DNA of 64,000 nt from Nocardioides palaemonis (GCF_018275325.1 NZ_JAGVQR010000004.1:372001-436000), one strand, 5' to 3'. Shown: positions 9,408-21,107, numbered from the stretch's first letter. Program-made: numbers and translations. Notes: generated from the sequence alone by a model not told the origin.

Positions 9408-11438
9408 TCAGACGGGCCGGAGGAACGCGAGGTGCCGCTCGTACTGGTCGAGGCAGTCGTGGATGACCTGCTTGGGGGTGTAGCCCATGACGTCGTAGTC
9501 CTGGCCGCCGTCGACGAGGTGCACCTCGAGCCGGGCGTACTGGTCGCGGTTGCCGATCATCCGGCCGCCGTAGGTCGGCACCGGCGAGCGGCGCACGACC
9601 ACGCGGTAGACGAAGTGGCCCTCCTCCGCGTCGGTCGCGAGCTCGGCCCACGGCAGGGTGCCCGTGCCGACCGCTCCCCCGTCGGTCACGGTCGCGGGCA
9701 CTCCCATCCGGCACAGCTCGTCAGCGACCTCGACCAGCGCGGGCTCGACGGTCGAGGCGAGGTAGGCCGCGGCGTCCTCGTCGTCGACGAAGTTGATCGT
9801 CCTGGCCAGGCGGGCCTTCCAGGTCTTGCGGCCGCCCTCGGGCTGGGCGGTACGGGCCGAGAGCAGCGGCGCGATGTCGCGTGCGCCGTCGACCTTGCGG
9901 CCCTCCTCGCGCAGCGAGCGGAACAGGCCCCACATGACGAGGACCAGGACGAAGGCGAACGGCAGGCCCATGATGATCGTCGCGTACTGCAGCGCCAGGA
10001 TGCCGCCGACGGCGAGCATCGCCACGGTGAGCAGGCCGGTCACGCTGGCCCAGCTGATTCGCAGCCACGCCGCGCAGTCCTGCTGGACGTCGTGCAGCTC
10101 CGAGCACAGGTTGCCCATGACGAGGGCCGCGGAGTCGGCCGAGGTGATGTAGAACAGCAGGCCGACGAGGAACGCGACGAACACGACCGCGCTGGCCAGC
10201 GGGTAGTCCTGGAGCAGGTCGTAGAACCCGACGCCGGTGAAGTCGACGGCCGCCTCCGCGAAGGCGTCGTCACCTCCGCGCACCTTGTCGATGGCGGCGT
10301 TGCCGAAGATCGAGATCCACATGACGATGTAGCTGAACGGGATCACCATCGTGCCGAGCACGAACTGGCGGATCGTGCGCCCGCGGGAGATCCGGGCGAG
10401 GAACTGGCCGACGAACGACGCCCACGCGACCCACCAGGCCCAGAAGAAGAGGGTCCAGAGCTGCATCCAGTCCTGGGTGTCGGTGAAGGCGAAGGTCTCC
10501 AGCGTCTTCGCGGGGAACGAGCGGACGAAGTCGCCGACGTTCATCACGACCGCGTTGAGCAGGAACGACGTCCGCCCGGTGACGAGCACCCAGCCGGCGA
10601 GCGCCAGCGCGAGCAGCACGTTGAGCTGGGACAGGAACCGGATGCCCTTGTCGACGCCAGTGGTGGCCGACACCGCGGCGACGGTCACCGCGAGGATCGC
10701 CAGCGCCGCCTGCGCGCCGGTGCCGACCGGCACGCCGAAGATCACGTTGAGCCCGACGTTGAGGAAGACCACGCCGATGCCGAGGCTGGTGGCGACGCCG
10801 AAGATCGTGCCGAGGACCGCGGCGGTGTCGACCGCGTGGCCGAGCGTGCCGTCGATCCGCTTGCCGAAGACGGGGTGCAGCGCGGAGCGCACCGCGAGCG
10901 GCAGGTTCTTGCGGTAGGAGAAGTAGCCGAGGGCCAGGCCCATCAGCGCGTACATCGCCCAGCCGGTGATGCCGTAGTGGAACAGCGTCCACACGGTGGC
11001 GTCGCGGGCCGCGTCGACGGTGCCGGGCTCACCGACCGGGGGCGCGGTGTAGTGCGAGACCGGCTCGATCACCGAGTAGAACATCACGTCGGTGCCGATG
11101 CCGGCGGCGAAGAGCATGCTCGCCCACGCGAACGTGGAGAACTCGGGTCGTGCGTGGTCGGGGCCGAGCCGGATGTTGCCGTAGCGCGAGGCGCCCAGGA
11201 ACACCACGAAGCCGACGACGACCGTCGCCAGCGCGACGTAGAACCAGCCGAAGCCGGTGCCGACCCTGGCGACCACGTCGCCGATGACCTTCTCCGCGTT
11301 GGCGGGAGCGACGACGGCCCACAGGGTGACCAGGCAGACCCCGACGAAGGACGTGATGAAGACCGGCCAGCGGACCGAGGGTCCGGGGGTGTCGGGCTCC
11401 GTGTCGGCAGTGGCGTCGGCGTCGAGCTGTGCGGTCAT
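9408..11438 (-). CDS. betT: BetT-type BCCT choline transporter with long C-terminal domain
   Basis: The protein is 676 aa from the ATG at 11438, which follows a GGAGGT ribosome-binding site. It belongs to the BCCT family, with the signature FWAWWVAWASFVGQF near residue 345. The glycine motif is AAGIGTDVMFYSVIEP, the form found in proton-coupled BetT rather than the GMGIG form of sodium-coupled BetP. After the membrane part (to about residue 500) there is a soluble C-terminal domain of roughly 170 residues, giving nearly the same length as E. coli BetT (about 677 aa). Its place directly after betB-betA supports choline uptake for oxidation to betaine. Confidence 0.88.
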   Translation of the reverse strand: MTAQLDADATADTEPDTPGPSVRWPVFITSFVGVCLVTLWAVVAPANAEKVIGDVVARVGTGFGWFYVALATVVVGFVVFLGASRYGNIRLGPDHARPEFSTFAWASMLFAAGIGTDVMFYSVIEPVSHYTAPPVGEPGTVDAARDATVWTLFHYGITGWAMYALMGLALGYFSYRKNLPLAVRSALHPVFGKRIDGTLGHAVDTAAVLGTIFGVATSLGIGVVFLNVGLNVIFGVPVGTGAQAALAILAVTVAAVSATTGVDKGIRFLSQLNVLLALALAGWVLVTGRTSFLLNAVVMNVGDFVRSFPAKTLETFAFTDTQDWMQLWTLFFWAWWVAWASFVGQFLARISRGRTIRQFVLGTMVIPFSYIVMWISIFGNAAIDKVRGGDDAFAEAAVDFTGVGFYDLLQDYPLASAVVFVAFLVGLLFYITSADSAALVMGNLCSELHDVQQDCAAWLRISWASVTGLLTVAMLAVGGILALQYATIIMGLPFAFVLVLVMWGLFRSLREEGRKVDGARDIAPLLSARTAQPEGGRKTWKARLARTINFVDDEDAAAYLASTVEPALVEVADELCRMGVPATVTDGGAVGTGTLPWAELATDAEEGHFVYRVVVRRSPVPTYGGRMIGNRDQYARLEVHLVDGGQDYDVMGYTPKQVIHDCLDQYERHLAFLRPV

Positions 11439-11461
11439 CGGGACCTCCAATGTGGTGCGGG

Positions 11462-11506
11462 TGCGTTCACAGGGCGTCGGCTCACATTGCGTCCGTTCAC
11501 ATGGCG
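11462..11506. repeat. Three tandem 15-bp imperfect repeats between betA and betT
   Basis: Three head-to-tail 15-mers occupy 11462-11476, 11477-11491 and 11492-11506. They share the core (G/C)TTCACA-x-GGCG or CTCACATTGCG. The last copy contains the betA stop codon (11497-11499). The array lies immediately upstream of the betT ribosome-binding site and may be a regulator-binding or mRNA-structure element. No function is proved. Confidence 0.5.
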
Positions 11507-13208
11507 TTGCGGGGGTCCCCGGGCGGGTGGAGCGGGCTGTCGTCGCGGTGGCGGTAGTAGGGGACGTCGGCGGCCGGCAGCGGCGTGTTGCCGAGGATCA
11601 GGTCGGCCGCCTTCTCCGCGACCATCATCACGGGGGCGTAGATGTTGCCGTTGGTGACGTAGGGGAAGACCGACGCGTCGACCACCCGCAGGCCCTCCGT
11701 GCCGTGGACCTGCATGCTGGCGGGGTCGACGACGGACATCTCGTCGGTGCCCATCTTCGCGGTGCACGACGGGTGGAGCGCGGTCTCGGCGTCCTTGCGC
11801 ACCCAGTCGAGGATCTCCTCGTCGGTCTCGACCGACGGTCCCGGCGAGAGCTCACCGCCGTTGAACGGCGCGAACGCCGGCTGGTTGAGGATGCTGCGGG
11901 CGACCTGGACCGCCTCGATCCACTCCCGCTTGTCGTTGGCGGTCGAGAGGTAGTTGAACAGCATCTTCGGCTTCTGCCGCGGGTCGGTCGAGGCGATCCG
12001 CACCCAGCCGCGGGTGTCGGCGTACATCGGGCCGATGTGGACCTGGTAGCCGTGGGCGTACTTGTCCTGGCCGGCCGGCGCCGACCCGTCGTAGCGGATC
12101 GCGATGGGCAGGAAGTGGAACATCAGGTTGGGCCAGTCGACGTCCTCGTTGGACCGGCAGAAGCCGCCGCCCTCGAAGTGGTTGGACGCGGCCGTGCCGG
12201 TCCGCTTCAGCAGCCACTCGAGCCCGACGAGCGGGCGGTTGTGCCACTTGAGGCCCTCGACGATCGACACCGGCTGGAGCGAGGCGTACTGGATGTAGAC
12301 CTCGAGGTGGTCCTGGAGGTTCTCCCCCACCCCGGGCAGGTCGTGCACCATGTCGACGCCGAGCGGGCGCAGGTGCTCGGCGTTGCCGATGCCCGAGAGC
12401 TGCAGCAACTGGGGGGTGTTGATCGCGCCGCCGCAGAGGATCACCTCGCCGGCGGTGACCGACTGGTGCCGGCGACCGGCGCGCAGGAAGTCGACGCCGA
12501 CCGCCCGGGTGCCGTCGAAGCGCACCTTCGTGGCGTGGGCGAACGTCTCGACGGTGAGGTTCTTGCGGCCCATCACCGGGTGGAGGTACGCGCGGGCCGC
12601 CGACATCCGCACGCCCTTGACGATGTTGCGGTCGAAGCGGCCGAAGCCCTCCTGGCGGTAGCCGTTGACGTCGTCGGTCAGCGGGTAGCCGGCCTGCTGC
12701 GCGGCCTCGAAGAAGGCGCTGAAGAGCGGGTTGGTCGCCGGACTCCGCTCGAGCTTGAGCGGTCCCGAGCCGCCCCGCCACGCGTCCGCGCCGACCATGC
12801 CGTCCGGCATGATCAGCGACTCCATCCGCTTGAAGTACGGCAGGCAGTGCCGGTAGTCCCACGCCTCCATGCCCGGTTCGGAGGCCCACCGCTCGTAGTC
12901 CATCGGGTTGCCGCGCTGGAAGATCATCCCGTTGATCGAGGACGAGCCGCCGAGCACCTTGCCGCGCGCGTGGTAGACCCGGCGCCCGCCCATCGCGGGC
13001 TCCGGCTCCGACTCGTACCTCCAGTCGTAGAGCGGGTTGCCGATCGGGAAGGGCAGCGCGGCGGGCGCGTGGATGAGCGGGTCGAAGCGGTCGGTCCGCC
13101 CCGCCTCGAGGACCAGCACGGTGGTCGACGGGTCCGCCGAGAGCCGGTTGGCCAGCGCCGACCCGGCCGAGCCGCCCCCGACGATGACGTAGTCGTAGGA
13201 CTTCTCGC

Positions 13209-13212
<4 letters not shown>
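11497..13212 (-). CDS. betA: Choline dehydrogenase (GMC oxidoreductase)
   Basis: This 571-aa flavoprotein oxidises choline to betaine aldehyde (and can continue to betaine), passing electrons to the respiratory chain. The FAD-binding motif [14 protein letters not shown] is at about 12-25, GMC signature 1 [18 protein letters not shown] near 85-102, and GMC signature 2 [15 protein letters not shown] near 265. The C-terminal catalytic His is in HPSCTAKMG, around residue 480. The ATG at 13212 overlaps the betB stop as ATGA and has a GGAGGGG ribosome-binding site. The order betB-betA-betT is the classical bet arrangement. Related alcohol oxidases share the fold, but the neighbours make choline the best substrate. 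Confidence 0.92.
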
Positions 13213-14687
<1,475 letters not shown>

Positions 14688-14784
14688 GGTCGCCTCGCTC
14701 TCTGTTCGGAAACGTTCCTGCAGGTCTGCGTCGGTGGTCAAGAGTCCCCGTGGTCGAGCGTCGTGCGCAGTGTGACGGATCCCG

Positions 14785-15615
14785 TCAGCGGTGTCCCCAC
14801 CCGAGACGGTGGGACACCTCGCGGGCCGCGGCCACCACGAGGCGTACGACCTCGTCGACGCGCTCGTCCGGGAGGCGGAACGAGGGGCCGGAGACGCTCA
14901 TCGAGGCGATCACGTCGCCGTGCGCGTTGCGGACGGGCGCGGCCACGGCGGTCAGCCCGACCTCGAGCTCGTCGACCGCGACGGCGTAGCCCTGCCGGTG
15001 CACCCGCTCGAGCTCCTCGCGCAGCTCGGCGCGCGCGGTGATCGTCCTGGGGGTGTACGCCGCGAGGGTGCCGAGCAGCGCGTCGAGCGCCGCGTCGTCG
15101 AGGCCGCCGAGCAGCACCTTGCCGTTGCTGGTCGCGTGCAGCGGGATGTGCTGCCCGACCCAGTTGTGCGGCTGGAGCGCGGACGACCCGGCGACCTGGT
15201 CGAGGTAGAGCGCCGAGCTCTCGGCGAGGACCGCGATGTTGACCGTCTCGCCGGTGTCGGCGGCGAGCTGGCGCGCGATCGGGCGCGCCTCCTGCACCAG
15301 GTCGAGCCGGGCGGTGGTGGCACCCGCGAGGCGCAGCACCCCGACCCCGAGGCGGTAGCGCCCGCGGTCCGAGGTCTGCTCGACCAGCCGGTGCGCCTCC
15401 AGCGTGGCGACCAGCCGCGACGCCGTGGACTTGTGCACGCCGAGCTCTCCGGCGATCTGGGTGACGCCGGCCTCGCCGGCGCGCGCCAGGACCTCGAGGA
15501 TCGCGAGCGCGCGGTCGACCGACTGCACCCCGGCGCCGGTCACCGCCGGGCCTGCGTCCGCGAGGTCCTCGTCGGTCCGGCGGGAGGGATCGCGCACCTC
15601 GGACACGTCCACCAT
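14785..15615 (-). CDS. IclR-family transcriptional regulator, likely controlling the betaine regulon
   Basis: This is a 276-aa protein. After about 28 variable residues comes a winged helix-turn-helix ([42 protein letters not shown]). An IclR effector-binding domain follows, with [22 protein letters not shown] and [31 protein letters not shown]. It leads the minus-strand betB-betA-betT series (97 bp before the GTG start of betB) and diverges from purU. A perfect inverted repeat GTCCACC-ATG-GGTGGAC (15607-15623) covers its own start codon, suggesting autoregulation. TTGCG motifs lie in the divergent promoter. Its inducer is unknown; betaine, dimethylglycine or choline are candidates. Confidence 0.85.
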   Translation of the reverse strand: MVDVSEVRDPSRRTDEDLADAGPAVTGAGVQSVDRALAILEVLARAGEAGVTQIAGELGVHKSTASRLVATLEAHRLVEQTSDRGRYRLGVGVLRLAGATTARLDLVQEARPIARQLAADTGETVNIAVLAESSALYLDQVAGSSALQPHNWVGQHIPLHATSNGKVLLGGLDDAALDALLGTLAAYTPRTITARAELREELERVHRQGYAVAVDELEVGLTAVAAPVRNAHGDVIASMSVSGPSFRLPDERVDEVVRLVVAAAREVSHRLGWGHR

Positions 15616-15673
15616 GGGTGGACACTAGCGCAGGCGCTGTTGCGTATCGCAGACTGCGTTCCGTCAAGCGCAA
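15607..15673. promoter_or_regulatory. Divergent iclR/purU promoter region with inverted repeats
   Basis: Two signals are visible. A perfect 7-bp-arm repeat GTCCACC-ATG-GGTGGAC spans the iclR start codon (15607-15623). Then TTGCGTATCGCA starts at 15640, and a CGCAA half-site ends at 15673. These resemble the TTGCG-N5-CGCAA boxes upstream of the dimethylglycine dehydrogenase and ABC importer genes, but the spacing is not canonical. The purU start is at 15718. Confidence 0.5.
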
Positions 15674-15717
15674 CACCTCGACCGCTCGCGAGCGGTCGTA
15701 CCGTCCCAGGAGACACC

Positions 15718-16584
15718 ATGCCGCACCGACCGACGGGCGCCGAGCTCGTCCTCGTCCTCTCCTGCCCCGACCGGCCCGGGATCGTGCACGCGGTGTCCGG
15801 CTTCATCCTGGCCCACGGCGGGACGATCGTGGAGAGCCAGCAGTTCGGCGACCGGCTGAGCGACCGGTTCTTCATGCGGATCGCCTTCGTCACCGAGACC
15901 GGTGCCCGCGCCGACGACCTGCGCGAGGCCTTCGGCCCGGTCGCCGTGGACTTCGACATGGACTTCGAGCTGTGGTCGTCGGCCGCGCCCTACCGCACGC
16001 TGATCATGGTCTCGAAGCACCTGCACTGCCTCAACGACCTGCTCTTCCGGGCCAGCACCGGCGCGCTGCAGATCGAGGTGCCGGCGATCGTGTCCAACCA
16101 CCCCGACGCGGGCGCGCTCGCCCGGTCCTACGGCATCGACTTCCACCACGTCCCGGTCACCCCCGACACCAAGGCCGCGGCGGAGGCCCGGCTGCTGGAG
16201 CTCGTCGAGGAGACCGGGTCCCACCTCGTCGTGCTGGCCCGCTACATGCAGGTCCTCTCCGACGACCTGTGCCGCAGCCTCTCGGGGCGCGCGATCAACA
16301 TCCACCACTCGTTCCTGCCGAGCTTCAAGGGAGCCCGGCCCTACCACCAGGCCTTCGACCGTGGCGTGAAGCTGGTGGGCGCGACCGCGCACTACGTGAC
16401 CGGCGACCTCGACGAGGGGCCGATCATCGAGCAGGACGTCCTGCGCGTGGACCACGGCTACGACCAGGACCAGCTCGTCTCGGCAGGACGCGACGTGGAG
16501 GCGCAGGTGCTCTCCCGTGCGGTGCGGTGGCACAGCGAGTCACGCGTCCTGCTCAACGGCGAGCGCACCGTGGTGTTCCGCTGA
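15718..16584 (+). CDS. purU: Formyltetrahydrofolate deformylase
   Basis: This 288-aa enzyme hydrolyses 10-formyl-THF to formate and THF. An N-terminal ACT domain (about 8-85, [21 protein letters not shown]) precedes the formyltransferase-type catalytic domain, with [20 protein letters not shown] and [17 protein letters not shown]. The first contributes the catalytic His, the second the catalytic Asp. The ATG at 15718 follows an AGGAG site. It diverges from the IclR regulator and is 53 bp before fhs. In betaine and sarcosine catabolism PurU regenerates free THF when many methyl groups are oxidised, which explains its location. Confidence 0.93.
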   Translation: MPHRPTGAELVLVLSCPDRPGIVHAVSGFILAHGGTIVESQQFGDRLSDRFFMRIAFVTETGARADDLREAFGPVAVDFDMDFELWSSAAPYRTLIMVSKHLHCLNDLLFRASTGALQIEVPAIVSNHPDAGALARSYGIDFHHVPVTPDTKAAAEARLLELVEETGSHLVVLARYMQVLSDDLCRSLSGRAINIHHSFLPSFKGARPYHQAFDRGVKLVGATAHYVTGDLDEGPIIEQDVLRVDHGYDQDQLVSAGRDVEAQVLSRAVRWHSESRVLLNGERTVVFR

Positions 16585-16637
16585 GCCCACCCCGAACCCA
16601 CGGCACCGCCGACCCGCCTGAAGAGGGAGCCCCGCCC

Positions 16638-18317
16638 ATGCAGTCCGACATCGAGATCGCCAACGCCGCCGTCCTGCGCCCCATCCGCGATGTCGCGGCC
16701 GAGACGCTGGGCATCGACGAGGAGCACCTCGTGCCCTACGGCCACCACAAGGCGAAGGTCGACATCGGCTACCTCGCCTCGCTGGCCGACCGGCCGCTGG
16801 GCCGGCTGGTGCTGGTGACCGCGCTGTCACCGACGCCGGCCGGCGAGGGCAAGACCACCACGACGGTGGGGCTCACCGACGCGTTGCACGGGCTCGGGCA
16901 GCGGGCGATCGCGTGCCTGCGCGAGCCGTCGATGGGCCCGGTCTTCGGCATGAAGGGCGGGGCCGCGGGCGGCGGCTGGAGCCAGATCGTGCCGATGACC
17001 GACATCAACCTGCACTTCACCGGCGACTTCGCCGCGATCGCGGCGGCCAACAACCTCCTCGCCGCGCTCATCGACAACCACGTCCACCACGGCAACGAGC
17101 TCGGCATCGACGTGCGCAGCGTGACCTGGAAGCGCGTGGTCGACATGAACGACCGCGCGCTGCGCGACATCACCGTCGGCCTCGGTGGGCACGCCAACGG
17201 CTTCCCGCGCTCCGACGGCTTCGACATCGTGGTGGCCTCCGAGCTGATGGCGATCTTCTGCCTGACCGAGTCGTGGGCCGACCTCAAGCGGCGCATCGGC
17301 GACATCGTCATCGGCTACACGCGGGCGATGGAGCCGGTCACCGCCGGCGAGCTCGGCGCGGCCGGTGCGATGGCGGCACTGCTGCGCGACGCGCTCGCGC
17401 CCAACCTCGTGCAGACCCTCGAGGGCGCGCCGGCCTTCGTGCACGGCGGCCCGTTCGCCAACATCGCCCATGGCTGCAGCTCGGTGATGGCCACCCGTGC
17501 CGGGCTCCGGCTCGCCGACGTCGTGGTGACCGAGGCCGGGTTCGGCGCCGACCTGGGCGCCGAGAAGTTCGTCGACATCAAGTGCCGCAAGTCGGGGCTG
17601 CGACCCGACGTCGCGGTCGTCGTCGCCACCGTGCGCGCCCTGAAGTACCACGGCGGCGTGGCGCTCGCCGACCTCGCCACCGAGGACGTGGCCGCGGTCG
17701 AGCGGGGCATGGCCAACCTGCGCCGCCACCTCGCCAACATCCGCGAGGTCTACGGCATCCCGGCCGTCGTGGCGGTCAACCGCTTCCCGACCGACACCGA
17801 CCGCGAGGTCGAGCGGGTGGTGGAGCTGGTGGCCGACGAGGGCGTACGCGCCTTCCCTGCCACCCACTTCACCGACGGCGGCACCGGCGCCAAGGACCTC
17901 GCCGAGGGCGTGCTGGCGGTCCTGGCCGAGCCGTCGCCCCACGAGTTCTCCTTCACCTACGACGACTCGCTCTCCCTGACCGCCAAGGTCGAGGCGATCG
18001 CCCAACGGCTCTACGGCGCCGGGCAGGTGACGTGGGAGGCGAAGGCGCGCCGGCGGCTCGAGCGGATCGAGCGCGACGGCTACTCCGACCTGCCGGTCTG
18101 CGTGGCGAAGACCCAGTACTCGTTCTCCACCGACCCCACCGCGCTCGGCGCACCGTCCGGGCACGAGCTGCACGTGCGCGAGGTACGCCTCTCGGCCGGC
18201 GCCGGGTTCGTGGTGGTCGTGTGCGGCGACATGATGACCATGCCGGGACTGCCGAAGCAGCCGTCCGCCGCCCGCATCGACCTCGCGGACGACGGCACGA
18301 TCCTCGGCCTCAGCTAG
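16638..18317 (+). CDS. fhs: Formate-tetrahydrofolate ligase
   Basis: This 559-aa enzyme catalyses formate + THF + ATP = 10-formyl-THF + ADP + phosphate. The P-loop [14 protein letters not shown] lies near residues 65-80, followed by the family segments [20 protein letters not shown] and [26 protein letters not shown] sequence (here [15 protein letters not shown]). The length is normal. It is co-oriented with and close to purU. Having both in one unit suggests a reversible link between the folate pool and formate: Fhs run backward yields ATP, PurU drains irreversibly. Transcription ends in the repeat array that begins 8 bp after the stop. Confidence 0.95.
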   Translation: MQSDIEIANAAVLRPIRDVAAETLGIDEEHLVPYGHHKAKVDIGYLASLADRPLGRLVLVTALSPTPAGEGKTTTTVGLTDALHGLGQRAIACLREPSMGPVFGMKGGAAGGGWSQIVPMTDINLHFTGDFAAIAAANNLLAALIDNHVHHGNELGIDVRSVTWKRVVDMNDRALRDITVGLGGHANGFPRSDGFDIVVASELMAIFCLTESWADLKRRIGDIVIGYTRAMEPVTAGELGAAGAMAALLRDALAPNLVQTLEGAPAFVHGGPFANIAHGCSSVMATRAGLRLADVVVTEAGFGADLGAEKFVDIKCRKSGLRPDVAVVVATVRALKYHGGVALADLATEDVAAVERGMANLRRHLANIREVYGIPAVVAVNRFPTDTDREVERVVELVADEGVRAFPATHFTDGGTGAKDLAEGVLAVLAEPSPHEFSFTYDDSLSLTAKVEAIAQRLYGAGQVTWEAKARRRLERIERDGYSDLPVCVAKTQYSFSTDPTALGAPSGHELHVREVRLSAGAGFVVVVCGDMMTMPGLPKQPSAARIDLADDGTILGLS

Positions 18318-18325
18318 TCGCCCCT

Positions 18326-18581
18326 CCCCTCGCTGGTCGAGGTGCGAGGAGCGCCAGCCCCTCGCCGGTGGAGATGCGAGGAGCGCCAGCCCCTCGCTGG
18401 TTGAGGTGCGAGGAGCGCCAGCCCCTCGCTGGTTGAGGTGCGAGGAGCGCCAGCCCCTCACTGGTTGAGGTGCGAGGAGCGCCAGCCCCTCGCTGGTTGA
18501 GGTGCGAGGAGCGCCAGCCCCTCGCTGGTTGAGGTGCGAGGAGCGCCAGCCCCTCGCTGGTTGAGGTGCGAGGAGCGCCAG
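18326..18581. repeat. Eight tandem copies of a 32-bp repeat
   Basis: Eight contiguous 32-bp units run from 18326 to 18581. The consensus begins CCCCTCGCTGGTTGAGG and ends with GTGCGAGGAGCGCCAG. Copies 3, 4, 6, 7 and 8 are identical, copy 5 has one change, and copies 1 and 2 have a few. There are no spacers, so this is a tandem array. It fills most of the 444-bp gap between the convergent fhs and the MttB-like gene. It is apparently an amplified arm of the inverted repeat found at 18590-18748. Confidence 0.95.
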
Positions 18582-18589
18582 CGACGAGT

Positions 18590-18748
18590 CTCGAAACCAG
18601 TGCACGCACCTCCACGTGGTTTCGAGGCTCGCTCCGCTCGCACCTCAACCACCGAGTGAGCCGTGGCTTCGAGGCTCGCTCCGCTCGCACCTCAACCACC
18701 GAATGAGCCGTGGCTTCGAGGCTCGCTCCGCTCGCACCTCACCCAGCG
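18590..18748. repeat. Inverted repeat plus three 47-bp tandem units, complementary to the 32-bp array
   Basis: TCGAAACCA near 18591 pairs with TGGTTTCGA near 18617. After this, 47-bp units start at 18616, 18663 and 18710 (the last incomplete), each containing GGCTCGCTCCGCTCGCACCTCAACC-type sequence. This is the reverse complement of the core of the preceding array (GGTTGAGGTGCGAG), so the transcript could fold into a long hairpin between the two convergent genes. No coding sequence is seen. Confidence 0.85.
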
Positions 18749-18761
18749 ACGAGGGCGGGCG

Positions 18762-20201
18762 TCAGTCGCCGAGCTCCTTGCGGCGGCGGATGACGTAGTC
18801 CTCGAGCTCCTCGCGGACAGCGTCGTCGAGGGCCGGCTGCTCGTAGTCCTCGAGGGTCTTCTGGTAGATGCCCTTCGCCCGCTCGTTGGCGTCGCTGCCC
18901 CCGTTGCGCATCCAGCGCTCGTAGTTCTCCGACGACGACAGCAGCGGGCGGTAGAAGCAGGTCCGGAAGCGCTCCATGGTGTGCATCGCGCCGAGGAAGT
19001 GCCCGCCGTGGCCGACCTCCTGGTGGGCGTCGAAGGCCATCGACGCCTCGTCGATCTCCAGCGGGGTGAACTCGTGGCGCAGCATCTGGAGCAGCTCGAC
19101 GTCGACGATGAACTTCTCGTAGCCCGCGACCAGGCCGCCCTCGAGCCAGCCCGCGGAGTGCATCACCCAGTTGGCGCCGGCGAGGAAGGTGGGCATCAGG
19201 GTCATCAGCGCCTCGTAGCCGGCCTGCGCGTCGGCGACCTGCGAGGAGGTGAGGCCGCCGCCGGTGCGGAACGGCAGGCCGAAGTGGCGCGCGATCTGGC
19301 CGGTGCACAGCAGCCCGAGGCCCGACTCGGGCGTGCCGAAGGTGGGCGAGCCCGACTGCATGTCGATGTTGGAGAGGAACGACCCGAAGATCACCGGCGC
19401 CCCGGGACGTACGAGCTGCGACAGCGCGATGCCCGACAGCGCCTCGACGATCTGCTGGACCAGGGCGGCCGGGATGGTCACCGGCGACATGGCGCCCATC
19501 AGCAGGAACGGGGTGAGCACGACCGGCTGGTTGGCGGCGGAGTACTCCAGCTGCGCCTCGAGCATCCGGTCGTCCCAGCGCAGCGGCGAGTTGCAGTTGA
19601 TGAGCGAGATCGTCGCCGGCGTCTGCTCGATCGCCTCGCGCGAGCCGAAGAGGATCGAGGTCATCGCGATGGTGTCCGCCGCGTTGACGCCCGAGACCAC
19701 GTTGCCCATGTAGACCTTGTCGGTCAGCGTCTGCAGCGCGTAGGTCATGTCGAGGTGGCGGCTGTCGAGCGGGGTGTCGTTGGGCTCGCAGATGACGCCG
19801 CCGGCCGAGTCGAGGACCGGGAACGACTGGGCGAGCTTGGTGAAGCTGCGGAAGTCCTCCATCGTCGCGTCGCGGCGTACGTCGCCCTGCCGCACGAAGG
19901 GCGGGCCGTAGACCGCGCCGAACGCCATCGCGTCACCGCCGATGTGGATGTCGTGCTCGTGGTTGCGCGCCTGCACGTCGAACTCGCGCGGCGCCTTGGC
20001 GACCTGCTCGAGCACGAAGTCGGGGTCGAGGAAGACGGTGTTGTCCTCCACCCGCTGGCCCGCCTCGCGGAACAGCGCGAGCGCGCGCTCGTCCATGAAC
20101 TCCACGCCGATCTCGGTCATCAGCCGGCGCCATCCCTTGTCGAGGGTGGCCATCGCCTCCTCGGACAGCACCTCGTAGCGCGGCATCGTGTTGCGGAACA
20201 C
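18762..20201 (-). CDS. MttB-superfamily (non-pyrrolysine) methyltransferase, probable glycine betaine:corrinoid methyltransferase
   Basis: This 479-aa protein belongs to the trimethylamine methyltransferase (MttB) superfamily. Supporting segments are the ATISLINCNSPLRWDD stretch mid-protein, GLPFRTGGGLTSSQVADAQAGYEA, and the C-terminal HGGHFLGAMHTMERFRTCFYRPLL. The frame has no amber codon, so it is a Pyl-free member, like the glycine betaine methyltransferase MtgB. Expected reaction: transfer of one methyl from a quaternary amine to cob(I)alamin on the corrinoid protein encoded divergently at 21108. Glycine betaine is the best candidate, since the product dimethylglycine is the substrate of the enzyme at 498-3023. 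The GTG at 20201 has an AGGGAGG site; the ATG at 20186 is an alternative. A perfect palindrome lies upstream. Confidence 0.88.
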   Translation of the reverse strand: MFRNTMPRYEVLSEEAMATLDKGWRRLMTEIGVEFMDERALALFREAGQRVEDNTVFLDPDFVLEQVAKAPREFDVQARNHEHDIHIGGDAMAFGAVYGPPFVRQGDVRRDATMEDFRSFTKLAQSFPVLDSAGGVICEPNDTPLDSRHLDMTYALQTLTDKVYMGNVVSGVNAADTIAMTSILFGSREAIEQTPATISLINCNSPLRWDDRMLEAQLEYSAANQPVVLTPFLLMGAMSPVTIPAALVQQIVEALSGIALSQLVRPGAPVIFGSFLSNIDMQSGSPTFGTPESGLGLLCTGQIARHFGLPFRTGGGLTSSQVADAQAGYEALMTLMPTFLAGANWVMHSAGWLEGGLVAGYEKFIVDVELLQMLRHEFTPLEIDEASMAFDAHQEVGHGGHFLGAMHTMERFRTCFYRPLLSSSENYERWMRNGGSDANERAKGIYQKTLEDYEQPALDDAVREELEDYVIRRRKELGD

Positions 20202-20241
20202 GGGTCCTCCCTTGACCTCGACGGACGACGGCTTCTAGCCT

Positions 20242-20271
20242 CATGATGTGGAACCACGGTTCCACATCATG
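20242..20271. promoter_or_regulatory. Perfect 14-bp-arm palindrome, operator between the MttB-like gene and iclR2
   Basis: The arms CATGATGTGGAACC (20242-20255) and GGTTCCACATCATG (20258-20271) are exact reverse complements around a 2-base centre. Two further GGAACC half-sites follow at 20271-20276 and 20281-20286. The element lies between the divergent starts at 20201 and 20308. This is the expected position for the IclR protein encoded next door to repress both directions. Confidence 0.85.
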
Positions 20272-20307
20272 GAACCGAGCGGAACCCCCGCCGACGAAGG
20301 AGCCGAC

Positions 20308-21107
20308 GTGAGCGAGGCCGCCACCGGGACGCGTGCGCTGGACCGCGCCACCGACCTGGTCGCCACGGTCGTCCACGCCGACGAGCCGCTGAGCTTCGCC
20401 GACCTCCAGGAGGGCAGCGGCCTCGCCAAGTCGACGACCTCCCGGCTGCTCACCGCGCTCGAGCGCTCCGGCCTCGTGGAGCGCGACGACGACGGCTCCT
20501 ACGTCGCCGGCCGGCTGTTCTGGCTCTACGCCGCGCGCCACGACCCGTGGGAGGAGCTGGTCCGGCTGGCCCGACCGGTCATGGACCTCCTCGGCACCGA
20601 GACCGGCGAGACCGTCCACCTCAGCGTGACCCGCGGCGAGCGGGTCGTGCAGGTCGCCCAGGTCGACTCGACCTACCTGCTCGGCACCCGCGACTGGACC
20701 GAGATCGAGGTGCCGGCCCACTGCTCGGCGCTCGGCAAGGTGCTGCTGGCCTGGGGTGCGCTCGAGCTGCCCGCCGGCGACCTCGACCGCCCCACCCCGT
20801 CCACCCTGCCCGACCGCGAGGCGGTGCGCCGCGACGGCGTACGCACGCGCGACCGCGGGTGGGCGCTCACCGAGGACGAGCTCGAGATCGGGCTGACCGG
20901 CATCGCGGTCCCGGTCTTCGGCGCCCGCGGCGACGTCGTCGCCGCCTTGGGGATCTCGGGCCCCACCCCCCGCCTGGCCCCGCGCCGCGACGAGCTCGGT
21001 CGTCGCCTGCTGGACCAGTCCGCCGCGCTGTCGTCGCTGCTGCGCGGGCCCGACCGACCCACACCCGCCAGCCGCAGCGCTCGCACCGAGAACGAAGAGG
21101 TGGTCGC

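Noticed and set aside
18326..18581. Eight regularly spaced 32-bp repeats considered as a CRISPR array.
   Set aside because: The units are directly adjacent with no unique spacers, and no cas genes are nearby.
18762..20201. Possibility that the MttB-like gene encodes a pyrrolysine enzyme.
   Set aside because: There is no in-frame TAG in the whole reading frame, and no pyl genes are in the window.
20248..20307. Earlier starts (GTG 20248, ATG 20269) for the second IclR regulator.
   Set aside because: They would place the palindromic operator in the coding region, and the GAAGGAG site favours 20308.
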